Shown: positions 18,408 through 27,217 of the stretch, piece after piece | Layout: each line of letters begins with the position of its first letter | Position numbering within the stretch: position 1 is the first letter of the stretch | Assembly: GCA_963772445.1 (NCBI GenBank) | Contig: CAVYXK010000014.1 | Coordinates: 434,001 to 498,000 of the forward strand | Source of the DNA: CAVYXK01 sp963772445 | GTDB taxonomy: Bacteria; Pseudomonadota; Alphaproteobacteria; Acetobacterales; Acetobacteraceae | Direction of reading: 5' to 3' | Length of the DNA: 64,000 nucleotides | The notes under the pieces: generated by a model | Told to the model about the DNA's origin: nothing | Seen by the model: only the letters and a program-made list of their open reading frames with translations | Databases searched by the model: none | Made by a program: the position numbers and the translations under genes

Positions 18408-19510
18408 CTACAGATTCGCCTGGAAATCGACGTAGTTGCGCACCTTACGATAGATCTGCAGGCGATTACGCTGGCTATCGGCTACGATGATCTCCTCCGT
18501 ATGCGGATTGAACTCTACCGCCGTCGGGAAGCAGAAGCGCCACAGCGGTTCCAGGTTCCGTACCCGTCGATACGCCTTCATCATGTCGGGGTTGGCATCA
18601 ACGCTCTGCTGCCCCCACTTCGACATCACCTGCGCGTCGCCCACCAGATTTGTCAGCGGTGTCCCATCGGTTTCGAAGATGCTGACCCGATGGTTGGCCC
18701 AATCGGTGACATAAATGTCGCCATCCGGATCGACCGCGACATCGGTCGGGTGATTGAGCAACCCCGCCTTGGGGTAGCCCGAGACCGGCAGGCTCGACAC
18801 GAACGGCCCCAGATAGGTCACCGCATACGAATCCGGCGCCGCCGGGACCGTTCCATATTCGCCGATCTTCATAAGGAACTTGCCGTCTGGCGACAGCTTC
18901 TGGATGCGGTGGTTCTTCCAGTCCGCAACGTAGATGTTGCCGTCCTTATCGGTCGTGATCCCCAGGGCTGGTTGAACTCGCCGTCCCCGCTCCCCGCCTT
19001 ACCGTATTTGGCGACGAACTTGCCCTCGGGTGTGAAGACCTGCAGCCGGTTGTTGCCGCTATCCACGACGATGATATTCCCGTTCGCGGTCGCACACCAA
19101 GCCCGCCGGACGCAGCAACTCGCCGTCGCCGCTGCCGGTCTTGCCCCACTTGCGCAGGAACTTGCCGTCGGCATCAAACACCGAGATGGTGTTGGTCCAT
19201 TCGTCCGAGGCATAGACGCGGTTCTGCCGGTCCACTGCGACGCCGAACGGCCAAGTGGCACTTGCCCGTCGCCTTCGCCGAACTTGAAGAATTCGGCGAG
19301 CAGCTCCTCGTCGCCGGCGCCGCCGAGCCGGACGCGGTTCACCCGCATTCCGAAATTGTTCTCGTTGCCCCGATTGGCGACGTAGATGTCGCTGTCATTG
19401 CCGAGGCACATCGTCTGAGGATAGTTGAACCCGGTGCCCGAGGCAGACCCCCGCCCTATGGCATGGCTCCAGTCATAGGCCCTTCCCCGGACCACCGTCG
19501 TCAGCGCCAT
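18408..19510 (-). pseudogene. NHL-repeat beta-propeller protein, frame disrupted
   Basis: Read across three frames, the gene encodes a protein of about 367 aa made of NHL repeats. Examples are VYASDEWTNTISVFDADGKF, NIIVVDSGNNRLQVFTPEGK and DIYVTDWANHRVSIFETDG, each followed by a WGxxGxGDG-type linker. NHL propellers bind proteins, RNA or ligands. Frame changes occur near 19250-19265, 19082-19090 and 18958-18965. Correcting them (one extra base, two missing) gives 1104 nt, divisible by three, and no in-frame stop was noticed. The conserved protein text around each lesion suggests a very recent loss or a sequence error. It begins MALTTVVRGRAYDWSHAIG at ATG 19510. Confidence 0.75.
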
Positions 19511-19561
19511 CGATCCCTCCCGTCACATACCTGTTCGCAGGCGGGCGTGAGCCCCCTGACC

Positions 19562-20702
19562 TCACTGCAAGAAAGCTGGCTGTTCGTAGGTGCCGTTGAC
19601 GATCGGCGCCGGATTGAGGCCCAGCCACTTGTCGAGAATGGTCGAGTAGATGCCGCGGAAGTCCATGCTCGGGTTCAGGTCGCCCTGCACCAGGTCGCCG
19701 GCCTTCAGCGACGGGTATTCGCCGTAATGGCCGCCCTTGACCTTGTCGCCCAGCACGAACGTCGCACCCGCGGCGCCGTGATCCGTGCCGGAGCCGTTGT
19801 CGCGAACGCGGCGGCCGAATTCCGAGAACATCAGCACGATGACGTTATCCGCCGCGTCGTGCTGTCGCGCAGATCGGTCATGAACGCGTCCAGGCCCTCC
19901 GTCGCGGCACTCCACAGATTGCCATGCAGCGGGTTCTGCCCCGCATGTGAATCGAAGCTGCCGTGGTCGCAGTAGAAGATCCGCGTGCCCAGGCCGGCCA
20001 GGTGCACCTGCGCGATGCCCCGCAGTTTGCTGGGCGATCGGCGTGTCCGGATATTGCACCGTCGGACTTGTACCGCGACGGCGCCACCTTCAGGATGTCG
20101 GCGCCCTTCAGCGAATCGAGGCCGGTGGTGCCGAGGTATTCCATCACGCCGCTGCCCGGGATCGGCGTGATACATGTGCGAGAACCGCTCCAGCACCTGC
20201 AGGCGCTGCGACTGCTCGCGGATGGTCGGCAGGAAGCCGTAGTGTCTCCAGCGCACCGGCCACGCAGGCGACCGGAACGCCTGGGCACCGACAGCGCGCG
20301 GAACAGGCAGGGGCCGAAGCTGACCGCGGTGACCACGTTCTCTTTCTTCGGGTCGAACTCGCGCACCACACGGCCAAGCCAGCCTTCGGTGCCGACCTTA
20401 TCCGGCCTCGCAGGTGTGCCAGATGTCCATCGAGCGGAAATGCGACCGCGGGGAATCGAGGTAGCCGACGCCATGCATGATCGCGAGCTTGCCTTCGTCC
20501 CAGAACTTCTTCAGCGGCGCCATGATACGACGGGATGCCGTAGGCATTGTCGAGAGGCAGGATGTCCGCTTCGGCGATCCCGACCGCCTTGCCGATTATC
20601 GCGGTACAGCGGGTTGTTATACGGGATCACCGTGTTCAGATAGTCGTTGCCGCCCGTGAGCTGCAATACGACCAGCACAGGCTCCTTCTGAGTTGCCGAC
20701 AT
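19562..20702 (-). pseudogene. DUF1501 protein, frame disrupted by about nine indels
   Basis: Conceptual stitching from ATG 20702 gives a DUF1501 protein (alkaline-phosphatase-like superfamily) of about 376 aa. It reads PVLVVLQLTGGNDYLNTVIPYNNP, MHGVGYLDSPRSHFRSMDIWHT, FYCDHGSFDSHAGQ, VIVLMFSEFGRRVRDNGSGTDHG and the C-terminal FRGIYSTILDKWLGLNP. Single extra bases lie near 20592, 20525, 20406, 20284, 20243, 20169, 20060 and 20027, with a further frame change near 19865. Removing them gives 1131 (or 1134) nt. Most members carry a Tat signal; this one starts directly at the core. DUF1501 genes typically pair with DUF1800, as here. Either a degenerating gene or a poor stretch of consensus sequence. 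Confidence 0.75.
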
Positions 20703-20736
20703 TGGATACTTCCTCCTAGCCGATTGGCGTCATGGT

Positions 20737-22147
20737 TCAGCCGAACTGATATTCGCGCGTCGCTGCGATCAGTTGCAGCATTTCCGTCGCGTGCTTGGCC
20801 GACGCTGCCGCGGCCTGTCGCCGTCCCAGCGAATCTCGCCCCACTGCTTGGCCTGGTCGGTCAGCTCGCGCCTGCGTCTCCGGTCCGACTTCCACCGGGC
20901 CGAGCAGATCGAGGCAGTTATCGACCAGTTGCTCCGGAGCGAGCGTGCCCTTGGCCTTCAGCCGGTCGATGATGGCGCGCACACCCGGCAGGTCCGGATT
21001 GCCGACCTGCTCGGCGACGAAGTTGATGCGCGACATCAGGGAGCCGCTGTTGATCCACTCCTTGCCGGTGTGCCAGCCCTCGACCGATGGCGGGTTGAGC
21101 AGATCCTGCCCCATGTAGGACGGATGCATCGACAGCTCGCCATATCCCGGCTTCGGCAGCTCGTAGCCGCCGACCAGGCGCAGCGTGCCGACCACCACCT
21201 CGGCCGGCGATTTCAGATGCTGATAGCGCGCGTTCTTGAAGAAGTCCGACGTGAACAGCACGCGCAGCACCGGCGTCATTTCGCATTTCGACTCGCGGAA
21301 TGCCTTCGTCAGCGCCTCGATCGCCTGCCGGATCGCGCGGCGGCTCCAGCGACCAGGCCGGCACCTGCGGTTCGTCGGCGACGAAGAAATTGTAGAGGTG
21401 ACGGCAGATAAACTGGGCGCAGGCCGGCTGCTGCACGACGATGTCGATGATGTCCTCGCCGTTGAAGTTGCCGCTGGTGGCCGAGGAATGTCTTCTCGCC
21501 GTCATCGTGGTCTTCCGGCCGGTACTCGAACTTCCACGGGAAGCGTCCGTAGGGCAGCCGCGGCAGCTTGGTCTCGAAGGTCCAGCCGGTGAAGGCGCGC
21601 GACGCCTCGCGAACATCCTTCTCGGTGTAGTTGCCGGCGCCCAGGCTGAACAGTTCGAGCAGCTCGCGGCCCCAGTTCTCGTTCACGGCCGTGCCGTGGT
21701 TCTGGTTGTTGTCCAGCCAGAAGATCATCGTCGGGTTCTTCGCGATCTTCAGCCAGCAGCTCGCGGTAGTTGCCCATGCCGTGGTGGCGGAACAGATCGA
21801 TCTGCTCCAGCATCTGGTCGTAATTGTCGACCTTCGAGTTGCCGGTGGCGAACACGTGGTGCCAGAACAGCGCCATCTTCTCTTCCAGCGGGCGCTTCGT
21901 GTTCACCAGGTAATACATGTAGTTGACGTTGCCCATCGGCGGCTGTCCGCCGGGCAGCAACGCAGCCGGCTGATGGCGCAGCAGGATATAGGGATCGACC
22001 GGCGGCTGGCTCTCCGGGTGGAGCAGCTCCTCCGACCGTCGCATCGTAGCCCTTGGCCACGCGCGTCTCAAGTTCGTCGCGGCTTGCGCCGAACCCCGCA
22101 CGCCGCATCAGGTGGGCCATCAGAGCGATATCGTCTTGGTGTGACAT
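20737..22147 (-). pseudogene. DUF1800 protein, frame disrupted by four insertions
   Basis: Starts at ATG 22147 after GGGAGGAAA: MSHQDDIALMAHLMRRAGFG. The stitched protein of about 468 aa contains the DUF1800 landmarks EKMALFWHHVFATGNSKV, NWGRELLELFSLGAGNYTE, VREASRAFTGWTF, LYNFFVADEPQVP and PSVEGWHTGKEWINSGSL. Extra bases are found at 22032/22033, 21753/21754, 21476/21477 and 21324/21325, each a duplication of a neighbouring C or G. Removing four bases gives 1407 nt (469 codons) with no in-frame stop noticed. DUF1800 and DUF1501 proteins are commonly encoded side by side and thought to act together at the cell envelope; the function is not known. It is the first gene of the cluster. Confidence 0.78.
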
Positions 22148-22716
22148 GCCAGATTTCCTCCCGCGCTCCCCAGGTAGCCTAGACCGGGCGGCCAGATCGC
22201 AAAGCGTGTCGCGAGACGGGGGGGCCGTCAAGAAGTACGAGAGCGGGTCTTGGCAGCGGTGCCGGGCCGGCGAGGCTCTGGAGGTGGGAGGAAGAAGTCT
22301 AGCCGCAGAGGCGCAGAGCGCGCAGGGTCTAACGATTAAGAGGCAATCGCGCGGTGGCCTGCCGTCACTGCATGTCGCGGAACCGGCCGACTGCTCGCTG
22401 GTCCGATCCACCATCACCGGATTGACGAGCGAACTGATTTCGATATCAACCAAACAACACTGATATCTTCGCTAGCGAAATATCGGTTAGCGAGCAGCAG
22501 GGTCAGCAGCGCTGGATGACAATCGTGAACCGCTCGGTCAGCAGGTATTCGTCCCGAGGGAGCCGTTCGCAGCCGCGCCCGCGGCTATCATGATGAAAGC
22601 CGCAGGCGGCCACAGCACTGCGACACCATTTGACACCACCCGGCCGGCCGCTATAACCGCCCGCTCCCGGCCGCGCGCCCCGCCAGCCGGCGTGATCCGT
22701 TGGCAGGAAAAGATCA
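22148..22716. other. 569-bp leader/intergenic region before rplU
   Basis: No plausible gene on either strand. It contains a short dispersed-looking track (CCGCAGAGGCGCAGAGCGCG near 22304) and an AT-richer part (22400-22500) likely to hold the promoter of the rplU operon and, divergently, that of the DUF1800 cluster. No riboswitch or L21-leader structure could be assigned by eye. Confidence 0.4.
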
Positions 22717-23415
22717 ATGTTCGCAGTGATCCGCACTGGCGGAAAGCAGTACCGGGTGACGCCGAATGCGGTGCTGAAAGTGGAGAAGCTCCCAGCGGAG
22801 CCAGGCGCGACGATCACTTTCACCGACGTACTTGCGGTGGGTGATGCCGCCGGCATTACCTTGGGGGCGCCCGTCGTCGCCGGCGCCTCGGTCACCGCCA
22901 CGGTGCTGGCGCAGGACCGGTTGGACAAGATCATCGTCTTCAAGAAGCGCCGCCGGAAGAACAGCCGACGCAAGAACGGGCACCGACAGCACGTAACCGT
23001 GCTGCGGATCGCGGACATCAGCGGTACCGGCCTACTGGCGCCCACTCTGGCGGACGAGTCCGGCGCCGGCCCGGCGAGCGAGATCGGTGCTGAACCGACG
23101 CCAGCCCCGGCGAGCGAAGCCGTCGCAGAGCCGGCGCCAGCCCCGGCGGGCGAGACCGCCGACGAGTCCGGCGCCGCCCCGGCAAGCGAGCTGGCTGCTG
23201 AACCGACGCCAGCCCCGGCGAGCGAAGCCGTCGCAGAGCCGGCGCCAGCCCCGGCGGGCGAGACCGCCGACGAGTCCGGCGCCGCCCCGGCAAGCGAGCT
23301 CGCTGCCGAACCGACGCCCGCCCCGGCGAGCGAAGCCGCTGCAGAGCCAGCGCCAACCCCGGCGGGCGAGACCGCCGACGAATCCAGCAGCGCTCCGAGC
23401 GAAGGAGAAGTCTGA
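22717..23415 (+). CDS. rplU: 50S ribosomal protein L21 with repetitive C-terminal tail
   Basis: The first 105 residues are a standard L21 (MFAVIRTGGKQYRV, FKKRRRKNSRRKNGHRQ, TVLRI), which binds 23S rRNA. The protein then continues for about 127 residues as an Ala/Pro/Glu-rich tail built from three near-identical 36-residue repeats plus a partial fourth, giving 232 aa, about double the usual length. Tails on L21 are known in some alphaproteobacteria, but the near-perfect tandem duplication here is striking. The tail is acidic and lacks hydrophobic residues, so it is probably disordered and solvent-exposed. It is the first gene of rplU-rpmA-obgE-proB. Confidence 0.95.
   Translation: MFAVIRTGGKQYRVTPNAVLKVEKLPAEPGATITFTDVLAVGDAAGITLGAPVVAGASVTATVLAQDRLDKIIVFKKRRRKNSRRKNGHRQHVTVLRIADISGTGLLAPTLADESGAGPASEIGAEPTPAPASEAVAEPAPAPAGETADESGAAPASELAAEPTPAPASEAVAEPAPAPAGETADESGAAPASELAAEPTPAPASEAAAEPAPTPAGETADESSSAPSEGEV
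23050..23373 (+). repeat. three tandem 108-bp repeats inside rplU
   Basis: Units at 23050-23157, 23158-23265 and 23266-23373 encode a 36-residue repeat opening with ADESGA and closing with APAGET (TPAGET in the third), followed by a partial fourth unit. Units 1 and 2 differ at only a few codons (for example SGAGPASEIG versus SGAAPASELA). This suggests recent slippage or unequal recombination while the frame was kept. Confidence 0.9.
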
Positions 23416-23416
23416 C

Positions 23417-23686
23417 ATGGCACACAAGAAAGCCGGCGGCTCGTCCCGCAACGGGCGCGACACCGAAGGCCGCCGGCTCGGTATCAAGAAATTCGGCGGC
23501 GAAGCTGTGCTGGCTGGCAACATCATCCTCCGCCAGCGCGGCACCAAGTGGAAGCCGGGGCAGAACGTAGGCCTCGGCCGAGATCACACAATCTTCGCGC
23601 TGATCGATGGGCGCGTGGAATATGCACGGAAGGCCGAGGGCCGGGTGCACGTCTCGGTCCGACCGTTTCCGGCCCCTGCCGCATAG
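23417..23686 (+). CDS. rpmA: 50S ribosomal protein L27
   Basis: 89 residues starting MAHKKAGGSSRNGRDTEGRR, the invariant L27 N-terminus whose flexible tail reaches the peptidyl-transferase centre. IIRQRG-like (ILRQRGTKWKPGQNVGLGRDHT) and FALIDGRVEY segments complete the family pattern. The start codon lies one base after the rplU stop, with GAAGGAGAAG as ribosome-binding site inside the end of rplU. Normal length, intact. Confidence 0.97.
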   Translation: MAHKKAGGSSRNGRDTEGRRLGIKKFGGEAVLAGNIILRQRGTKWKPGQNVGLGRDHTIFALIDGRVEYARKAEGRVHVSVRPFPAPAA

Positions 23687-23715
23687 CGCACCGGGCCTTA
23701 CCCGAGATGGTCCAG

Positions 23716-23743
23716 ACGGGGGTCGGTGCAAACCGGCCCCCGT
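23716..23743 (+). terminator. hairpin between rpmA and obgE
   Basis: A stem of about 12 bp with one mismatch (ACGGGGGTCGGT pairing with ACCGGCCCCCGT) and a GCAA loop, followed by only a short TTTG. It could act as a weak intrinsic terminator or attenuator that lowers obgE/proB expression relative to the ribosomal genes. Confidence 0.5.
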
Positions 23744-23779
23744 TTGCATTACGAAACGCCAGGATCGCCCAGACAACCG

Positions 23780-24790
23780 ATGAAATTCCTTGACCAGGCC
23801 AAGATCTATCTCCGGTCCGGCGACGGCGGCGATGGCGTCGTGGCGTTCCGGCGCGAGAAATTCCTCGAGTTCGGCGGCCCGGACGGTGGCGATGGCGGCA
23901 AGGGCGGCGACATCGTCTTCGAAGCCGTGCCAAACCTGAACACCTTGATCGACTTCCGCTACACTCAGCATTTCCGCGCCAGGAAGGGCGGCAACGGCGC
24001 CGGGTCGGATCGCACCGGTGCCGGCGCGCCCGACGTGGTGATCCGGGTCCCCGTCGGCACCCAGGTCTTCGACGAGGACCGCACCAGCCTGCTGGCCGAC
24101 CTCGATCGCCCCCGCCAGCGCGTGACCCTGCTCCGGGGCGGCGACGGCGGCTTCAGCAACGCGCACTACAAATCCTCCACCAACCGCGCGCCGCGGCGGG
24201 CGGACAAGGGCTGGCCGGGGCAGGAGCGCTGGGTCTGGCTGCGCCTCAAGCTGATTGCCGATGCCGGGCTCGTCGGTCTGCCCAATGCGGGGAAATCCAC
24301 CTTTCTCGCTGCGGTCTCGGCTGCCCGGCCGAAAATTGCCGACTACCCATTCACGACGCTGTATCCACAGCTCGGTGTTGTGCGCCTGTCGGCGACCGAG
24401 GAATTCGTGCTGGCCGACATCCCCGGGCTGATCGAGGGCGCGCACGAAGGCGCCGGGCTCGGCGACCGGTTCCTGGGCCATGTCGAGCGCTGTGTCGTGG
24501 TGCTGCACCTGATCGACGGCGCCGCCGGCGACGTGGTGCGGGCTTGGCGAACCGTGCGGGCCGAGCTGGCCGAATACGGCGCCGGGCTTGCCGACAAGCC
24601 CGAGCTGATCGGGCTGAACAAGATCGACGCCATGACACCGCGCCAAATATCTGCGCGCCGGGCGGCGCTGGAGCGAGCCTCTGGCCAGCGTCCGCTAATA
24701 TTGTCGGGCGCCACCGGCCAGGGCGTGCCCGAGGTGCTGCGAGCCTTGCAGAACATGATCGCCACGACGCGCCGGGAGAAGGCAGCGTGA
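23780..24790 (+). CDS. obgE: GTPase ObgE/CgtA
   Basis: 336 residues. The glycine-rich Obg domain opens with MKFLDQAKIYLRSGDGGDGVVAFRREKF. The GTPase domain follows from about residue 160: G1 GLPNAGKST, G2 region around YPFTTLYPQLG, G3 DIPGLIEGA, G4 NKID and G5 SGAT. ObgE is a ribosome-associated GTPase in 50S assembly and stress control. The C-terminal OCT domain of some homologues is absent, as usual for this group. The ATG at 23780 is chosen because the Obg domain begins exactly there. It overlaps proB by four bases (GTGA). Confidence 0.96.
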   Translation: MKFLDQAKIYLRSGDGGDGVVAFRREKFLEFGGPDGGDGGKGGDIVFEAVPNLNTLIDFRYTQHFRARKGGNGAGSDRTGAGAPDVVIRVPVGTQVFDEDRTSLLADLDRPRQRVTLLRGGDGGFSNAHYKSSTNRAPRRADKGWPGQERWVWLRLKLIADAGLVGLPNAGKSTFLAAVSAARPKIADYPFTTLYPQLGVVRLSATEEFVLADIPGLIEGAHEGAGLGDRFLGHVERCVVVLHLIDGAAGDVVRAWRTVRAELAEYGAGLADKPELIGLNKIDAMTPRQISARRAALERASGQRPLILSGATGQGVPEVLRALQNMIATTRREKAA

Positions 24791-25908
24791 CCGCGCTGCC
24801 TCGTCTCGCCGCGGCGCAGCGTTTGGTGGTGAAGATCGGCAGCGCGCTGGCGGTCGATCCGGACGAGGCTGCGCCGCGCGACCCCTGGCTCGCCGGCGTC
24901 GCCGCCGACATCGCTGCATTCCGCGCCCGTGGTGTCGATGTGATCGTGGTGTCGTCCGGTGCCATCGCGCTCGCCCGCCATGCTCTGGGGCTCAGCCGGA
25001 AGAGATTGCGGCTGGAAGAGCAGCAGGCCGCGGCCGCGGTCGGGCAGATCAGGCTGGCGCAGGCCTGGAGTGAGGCGCTGTCCGCGCAAGGCCTGACCGC
25101 CGCGCAGCTTCTGCTGACCCTGGACGATACCGAGGATCGGCGCCGCTACCTCAACGCGCGTGCCACGCTGAACACGCTGTTGGGCCTGGGCTGTATCCCG
25201 GTGATCAACGAGAACGATACCGTGGCCACGGTCGAGATCCGGTTCGGCGACAACGACCGGCTGGCAGCGCGCGTAGCCGAGATGCTCGAGGCGGACCAGC
25301 TTGTGCTGCTGTCGGATATCGATGGGCTCTACACCGCCGATCCGAGACGCGACCCGTCCGCCACGCATATCCCGGTGGTACCGGCGATGACGCCGGAGAT
25401 TGAAGCGATGGGTGGCGAACCGCCGCCCGGGTATTCGTCAGGAGGGATGCGCACCAAGCTGGCGGCCGCACGGATCGCGACGCAGGCCGGCTGCGCCATG
25501 GCCATCGCATATGGTCACGCGTCCCGTCCGCTTAGCGCGGTGGAGCAGGGCGCACGCTGCACCTGGTTTCTGCCGGCGCCGGAGGGTCGATCGGCGCGCA
25601 AGCGCTGGATTGCAGGGGCCCTGGTTCCGCTCGGCGCGTTCGTGGTCGATGCCGGCGCCGCACGCGCGCTGGCGTCCGGCCGGTCGCTGCTGCCGGCCGG
25701 CGTGCGGGCCGTGGAGGGCACGTTCCAGCGCGGCGACCCGGTCGTTGTACGCGGACTGGACGGGACGGCGCTGGCGCGTGGGCTGTCGGCCTATGCCAGC
25801 GAGGACGCCGCGCGTATCGCCGGCCACCGGTCAGACGAGATCGAGGCAATCCTGGGCTGGCGCCGGCGCGACGAGCTGATCCACCGCGATGATTTGGTAC
25901 TGCTGTAA
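24787..25908 (+). CDS. proB: glutamate 5-kinase ProB
   Basis: 373 residues from GTG 24787, overlapping the obgE TGA. The amino-acid kinase domain shows LVVKIGSALAVD, VIVVSSGAIALARHALG, CIPVINENDTVA, FGDNDRLAARVA, LLSDIDGLYTADP and GGMRTKLAAARIA. A C-terminal PUA domain covers about residues 280-373 (GARALASGRSLLPAGVRAVEG). It phosphorylates L-glutamate in the first step of proline synthesis and is normally feedback-inhibited by proline. The overlap with obgE suggests translational coupling. The proA gene is not next to it but 14 kb away. Confidence 0.96.
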   Translation: MTALPRLAAAQRLVVKIGSALAVDPDEAAPRDPWLAGVAADIAAFRARGVDVIVVSSGAIALARHALGLSRKRLRLEEQQAAAAVGQIRLAQAWSEALSAQGLTAAQLLLTLDDTEDRRRYLNARATLNTLLGLGCIPVINENDTVATVEIRFGDNDRLAARVAEMLEADQLVLLSDIDGLYTADPRRDPSATHIPVVPAMTPEIEAMGGEPPPGYSSGGMRTKLAAARIATQAGCAMAIAYGHASRPLSAVEQGARCTWFLPAPEGRSARKRWIAGALVPLGAFVVDAGAARALASGRSLLPAGVRAVEGTFQRGDPVVVRGLDGTALARGLSAYASEDAARIAGHRSDEIEAILGWRRRDELIHRDDLVLL

Positions 25909-26829
25909 CTACGCCGCCAAGCCCTGGCGCGCGTCGAGGCGCCAAGTCTCCTCGATATGCGCGGCCAACGCATCCGTGACCGGCTGGCGAGCCAGACGGC
26001 CTTTCACCAGGATGATCCCGTATTCGGGCAGCTTCGGCAGGCCCTCTTCAGGACGCACGGCGCGCAGCCCGTCCGGCAGCCAAGCCTGGGCCGAGACCGT
26101 TACTGCCAGCCCGGCGAGTACGGGAGCATGCGTCCCGACCTGGGACCCCGAGGTATAGGCGATGCGGTAGCGTCGCCCGACCCGCTCCAGCGCCTGGACG
26201 GCCGCGCAGCCCCAGTCGCAACCTCGGCGCTCCGACAGGGGGTCCGGACTGGCCACTGCCAGCGGCAGCGGGTCCATCCGGTGCGGCGCGTAGCGCGTCG
26301 AGGTGACCCAGACGAGCGGCCCCCGCCACAGTGCCACCGCCGGCAGGCTGCGGGGCTCCGTGCCTTCCGACAGCAGCGTCAGGTCAAGTTCGCCGCGATG
26401 CAGTCGTTCAAGCAGCTCGCCCGACGGTTCGCACAGCACATCGACCTGCACCGCCGGATGGGCGTCGGCGAACCGCTTCAGCACCGGCGGCAGATAGCCA
26501 AAGGCGTAGTCGTCCGGGGTACCAAGCCGCACGGTACCGGCGATCTGCGGCGTGCGGAAGGTCGCCATCACCTCATCGTTCAGCGCCAGGATCTGGCGTG
26601 CCCGGCCGAGCAGGTACTGGCCATGTGGCGTCAGCTCCACCGCCTCGCCCTTGCCTCGGCTGAGCACCGGCTGGCCGAGCACCTCCTCCAGCCGCTTGAT
26701 CTGCATGGAGACGGCGGCCTGGGTGCGCCCGACCAAAGCCGCAGCCTGGGTGAAGCTGCGGCCCTCGGCAATCAGCACGAAGGCGCGCAGCAGGTCGGGA
26801 TCGAGGGAGAGGGGCAGGGTCATGTGCAT
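25909..26829 (-). CDS. LysR-family transcriptional regulator
   Basis: About 306 residues: an N-terminal winged HTH (LDPDLLRAFVLIAEGRSFTQAAALVGRTQAAVSMQIKRLEEVLGQPVLSRGKG) followed by a LysR substrate-binding domain (GTVRLGTPDDYAFGYLPPVLKRFADAHP). Its stop codon directly abuts the proB stop (convergent, no spacer), so transcripts of the two genes may overlap. Start codons ATG 26829, ATG 26823 or TTG 26832 are all possible. It is divergent from the DUF1127 gene, the most likely target besides itself. The effector is unknown. Confidence 0.9.
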   Translation of the reverse strand: MHMTLPLSLDPDLLRAFVLIAEGRSFTQAAALVGRTQAAVSMQIKRLEEVLGQPVLSRGKGEAVELTPHGQYLLGRARQILALNDEVMATFRTPQIAGTVRLGTPDDYAFGYLPPVLKRFADAHPAVQVDVLCEPSGELLERLHRGELDLTLLSEGTEPRSLPAVALWRGPLVWVTSTRYAPHRMDPLPLAVASPDPLSERRGCDWGCAAVQALERVGRRYRIAYTSGSQVGTHAPVLAGLAVTVSAQAWLPDGLRAVRPEEGLPKLPEYGIILVKGRLARQPVTDALAAHIEETWRLDARQGLAA

Positions 26830-26838
26830 CAATATTGG

Positions 26839-26853
26839 TTATTCCAGCCATAA
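26839..26853. promoter_or_regulatory. LysR-type operator candidate
   Basis: TTATTCCAGCCATAA is a TTAT-N7-ATAA inverted repeat that fits the T-N11-A rule for LysR-type regulators. It sits about 10 bp upstream of the regulator start in the divergent intergenic region, so autoregulation is plausible. Confidence 0.45.
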
Positions 26854-26929
26854 AGGCAATTCGTTTCCTTGATGCTTGTCGTCGCACCATTTCGGTGATG
26901 CCCGGATGCGGGCGTCGTAGGAGGTTCTG

Positions 26930-27190
26930 ATGTCGAGCCAATCGCTGACCACCCGTTTTCTCGCTGATCCAAGTGCCCCGACCCGAAATGGCGGCCGGAT
27001 GCGCTCTACGCTCGTCGAGCGCCGAGAGAGGCCGAACGGAGCAGGGCTGTGGGCGATGATCGTCGCGGCGTATCGACGCCACCAGTCTCGTGCGGCTCTG
27101 GCCCGACTGGAAGGGTATATGCTCAAGGACATCGGCGTGTCGTTCGCCGAGGCTGAGCGCGAAGCGAACAAGCCGTTCTGGCGGGCGTAG
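26930..27190 (+). CDS. DUF1127 (YjiS-like) small protein
   Basis: 86 residues. The C-terminal half (AYRRHQSRAALARLEGYMLKDIGVSFAEAEREANKPFWRA) is a classic DUF1127 domain: an arginine-rich helix, an L-DIG turn, and a KPFWR end. Short DUF1127 proteins in alphaproteobacteria are implicated in phosphate and RNA metabolism and stress adaptation, acting through RNA binding. The N-terminal 40 residues are not conserved-looking. The gene starts after GGAGG (26918-26925 region) and is divergently arranged with the LysR gene. Confidence 0.85.
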   Translation: MSSQSLTTRFLADPSAPTRNGGRMRSTLVERRERPNGAGLWAMIVAAYRRHQSRAALARLEGYMLKDIGVSFAEAEREANKPFWRA

Positions 27191-27217
27191 ACTTGGCTGA
27201 GAGGGCTTTTGCTTTCC

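Noticed and set aside
17907..19385. A 492-aa plus-strand frame opposite the oxidase and NHL genes
   Set aside because: It spans two unrelated minus-strand genes and has a composition typical of shadow frames.
18408..22147. Programmed frameshifting as explanation for the broken DUF1501/DUF1800 genes
   Set aside because: There are too many shift sites, all in one direction, without consistent slippery heptamers; sequence error or decay is simpler.
23050..23373. Tandem repeats considered as a CRISPR array
   Set aside because: The units are contiguous, in frame and 108 bp long with no unique spacers; they encode a protein repeat.
22503..23423. A 306-aa minus-strand frame opposite rplU
   Set aside because: It is the antisense shadow of the rplU repeat region and reads as Ser/Ala/Gly repeats; the plus-strand L21 is certain.
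23018..24646. A 542-aa minus-strand frame opposite rpmA/obgE
   Set aside because: GC-rich antisense shadow with histidine/arginine-rich text; ObgE on the plus strand is unambiguous.
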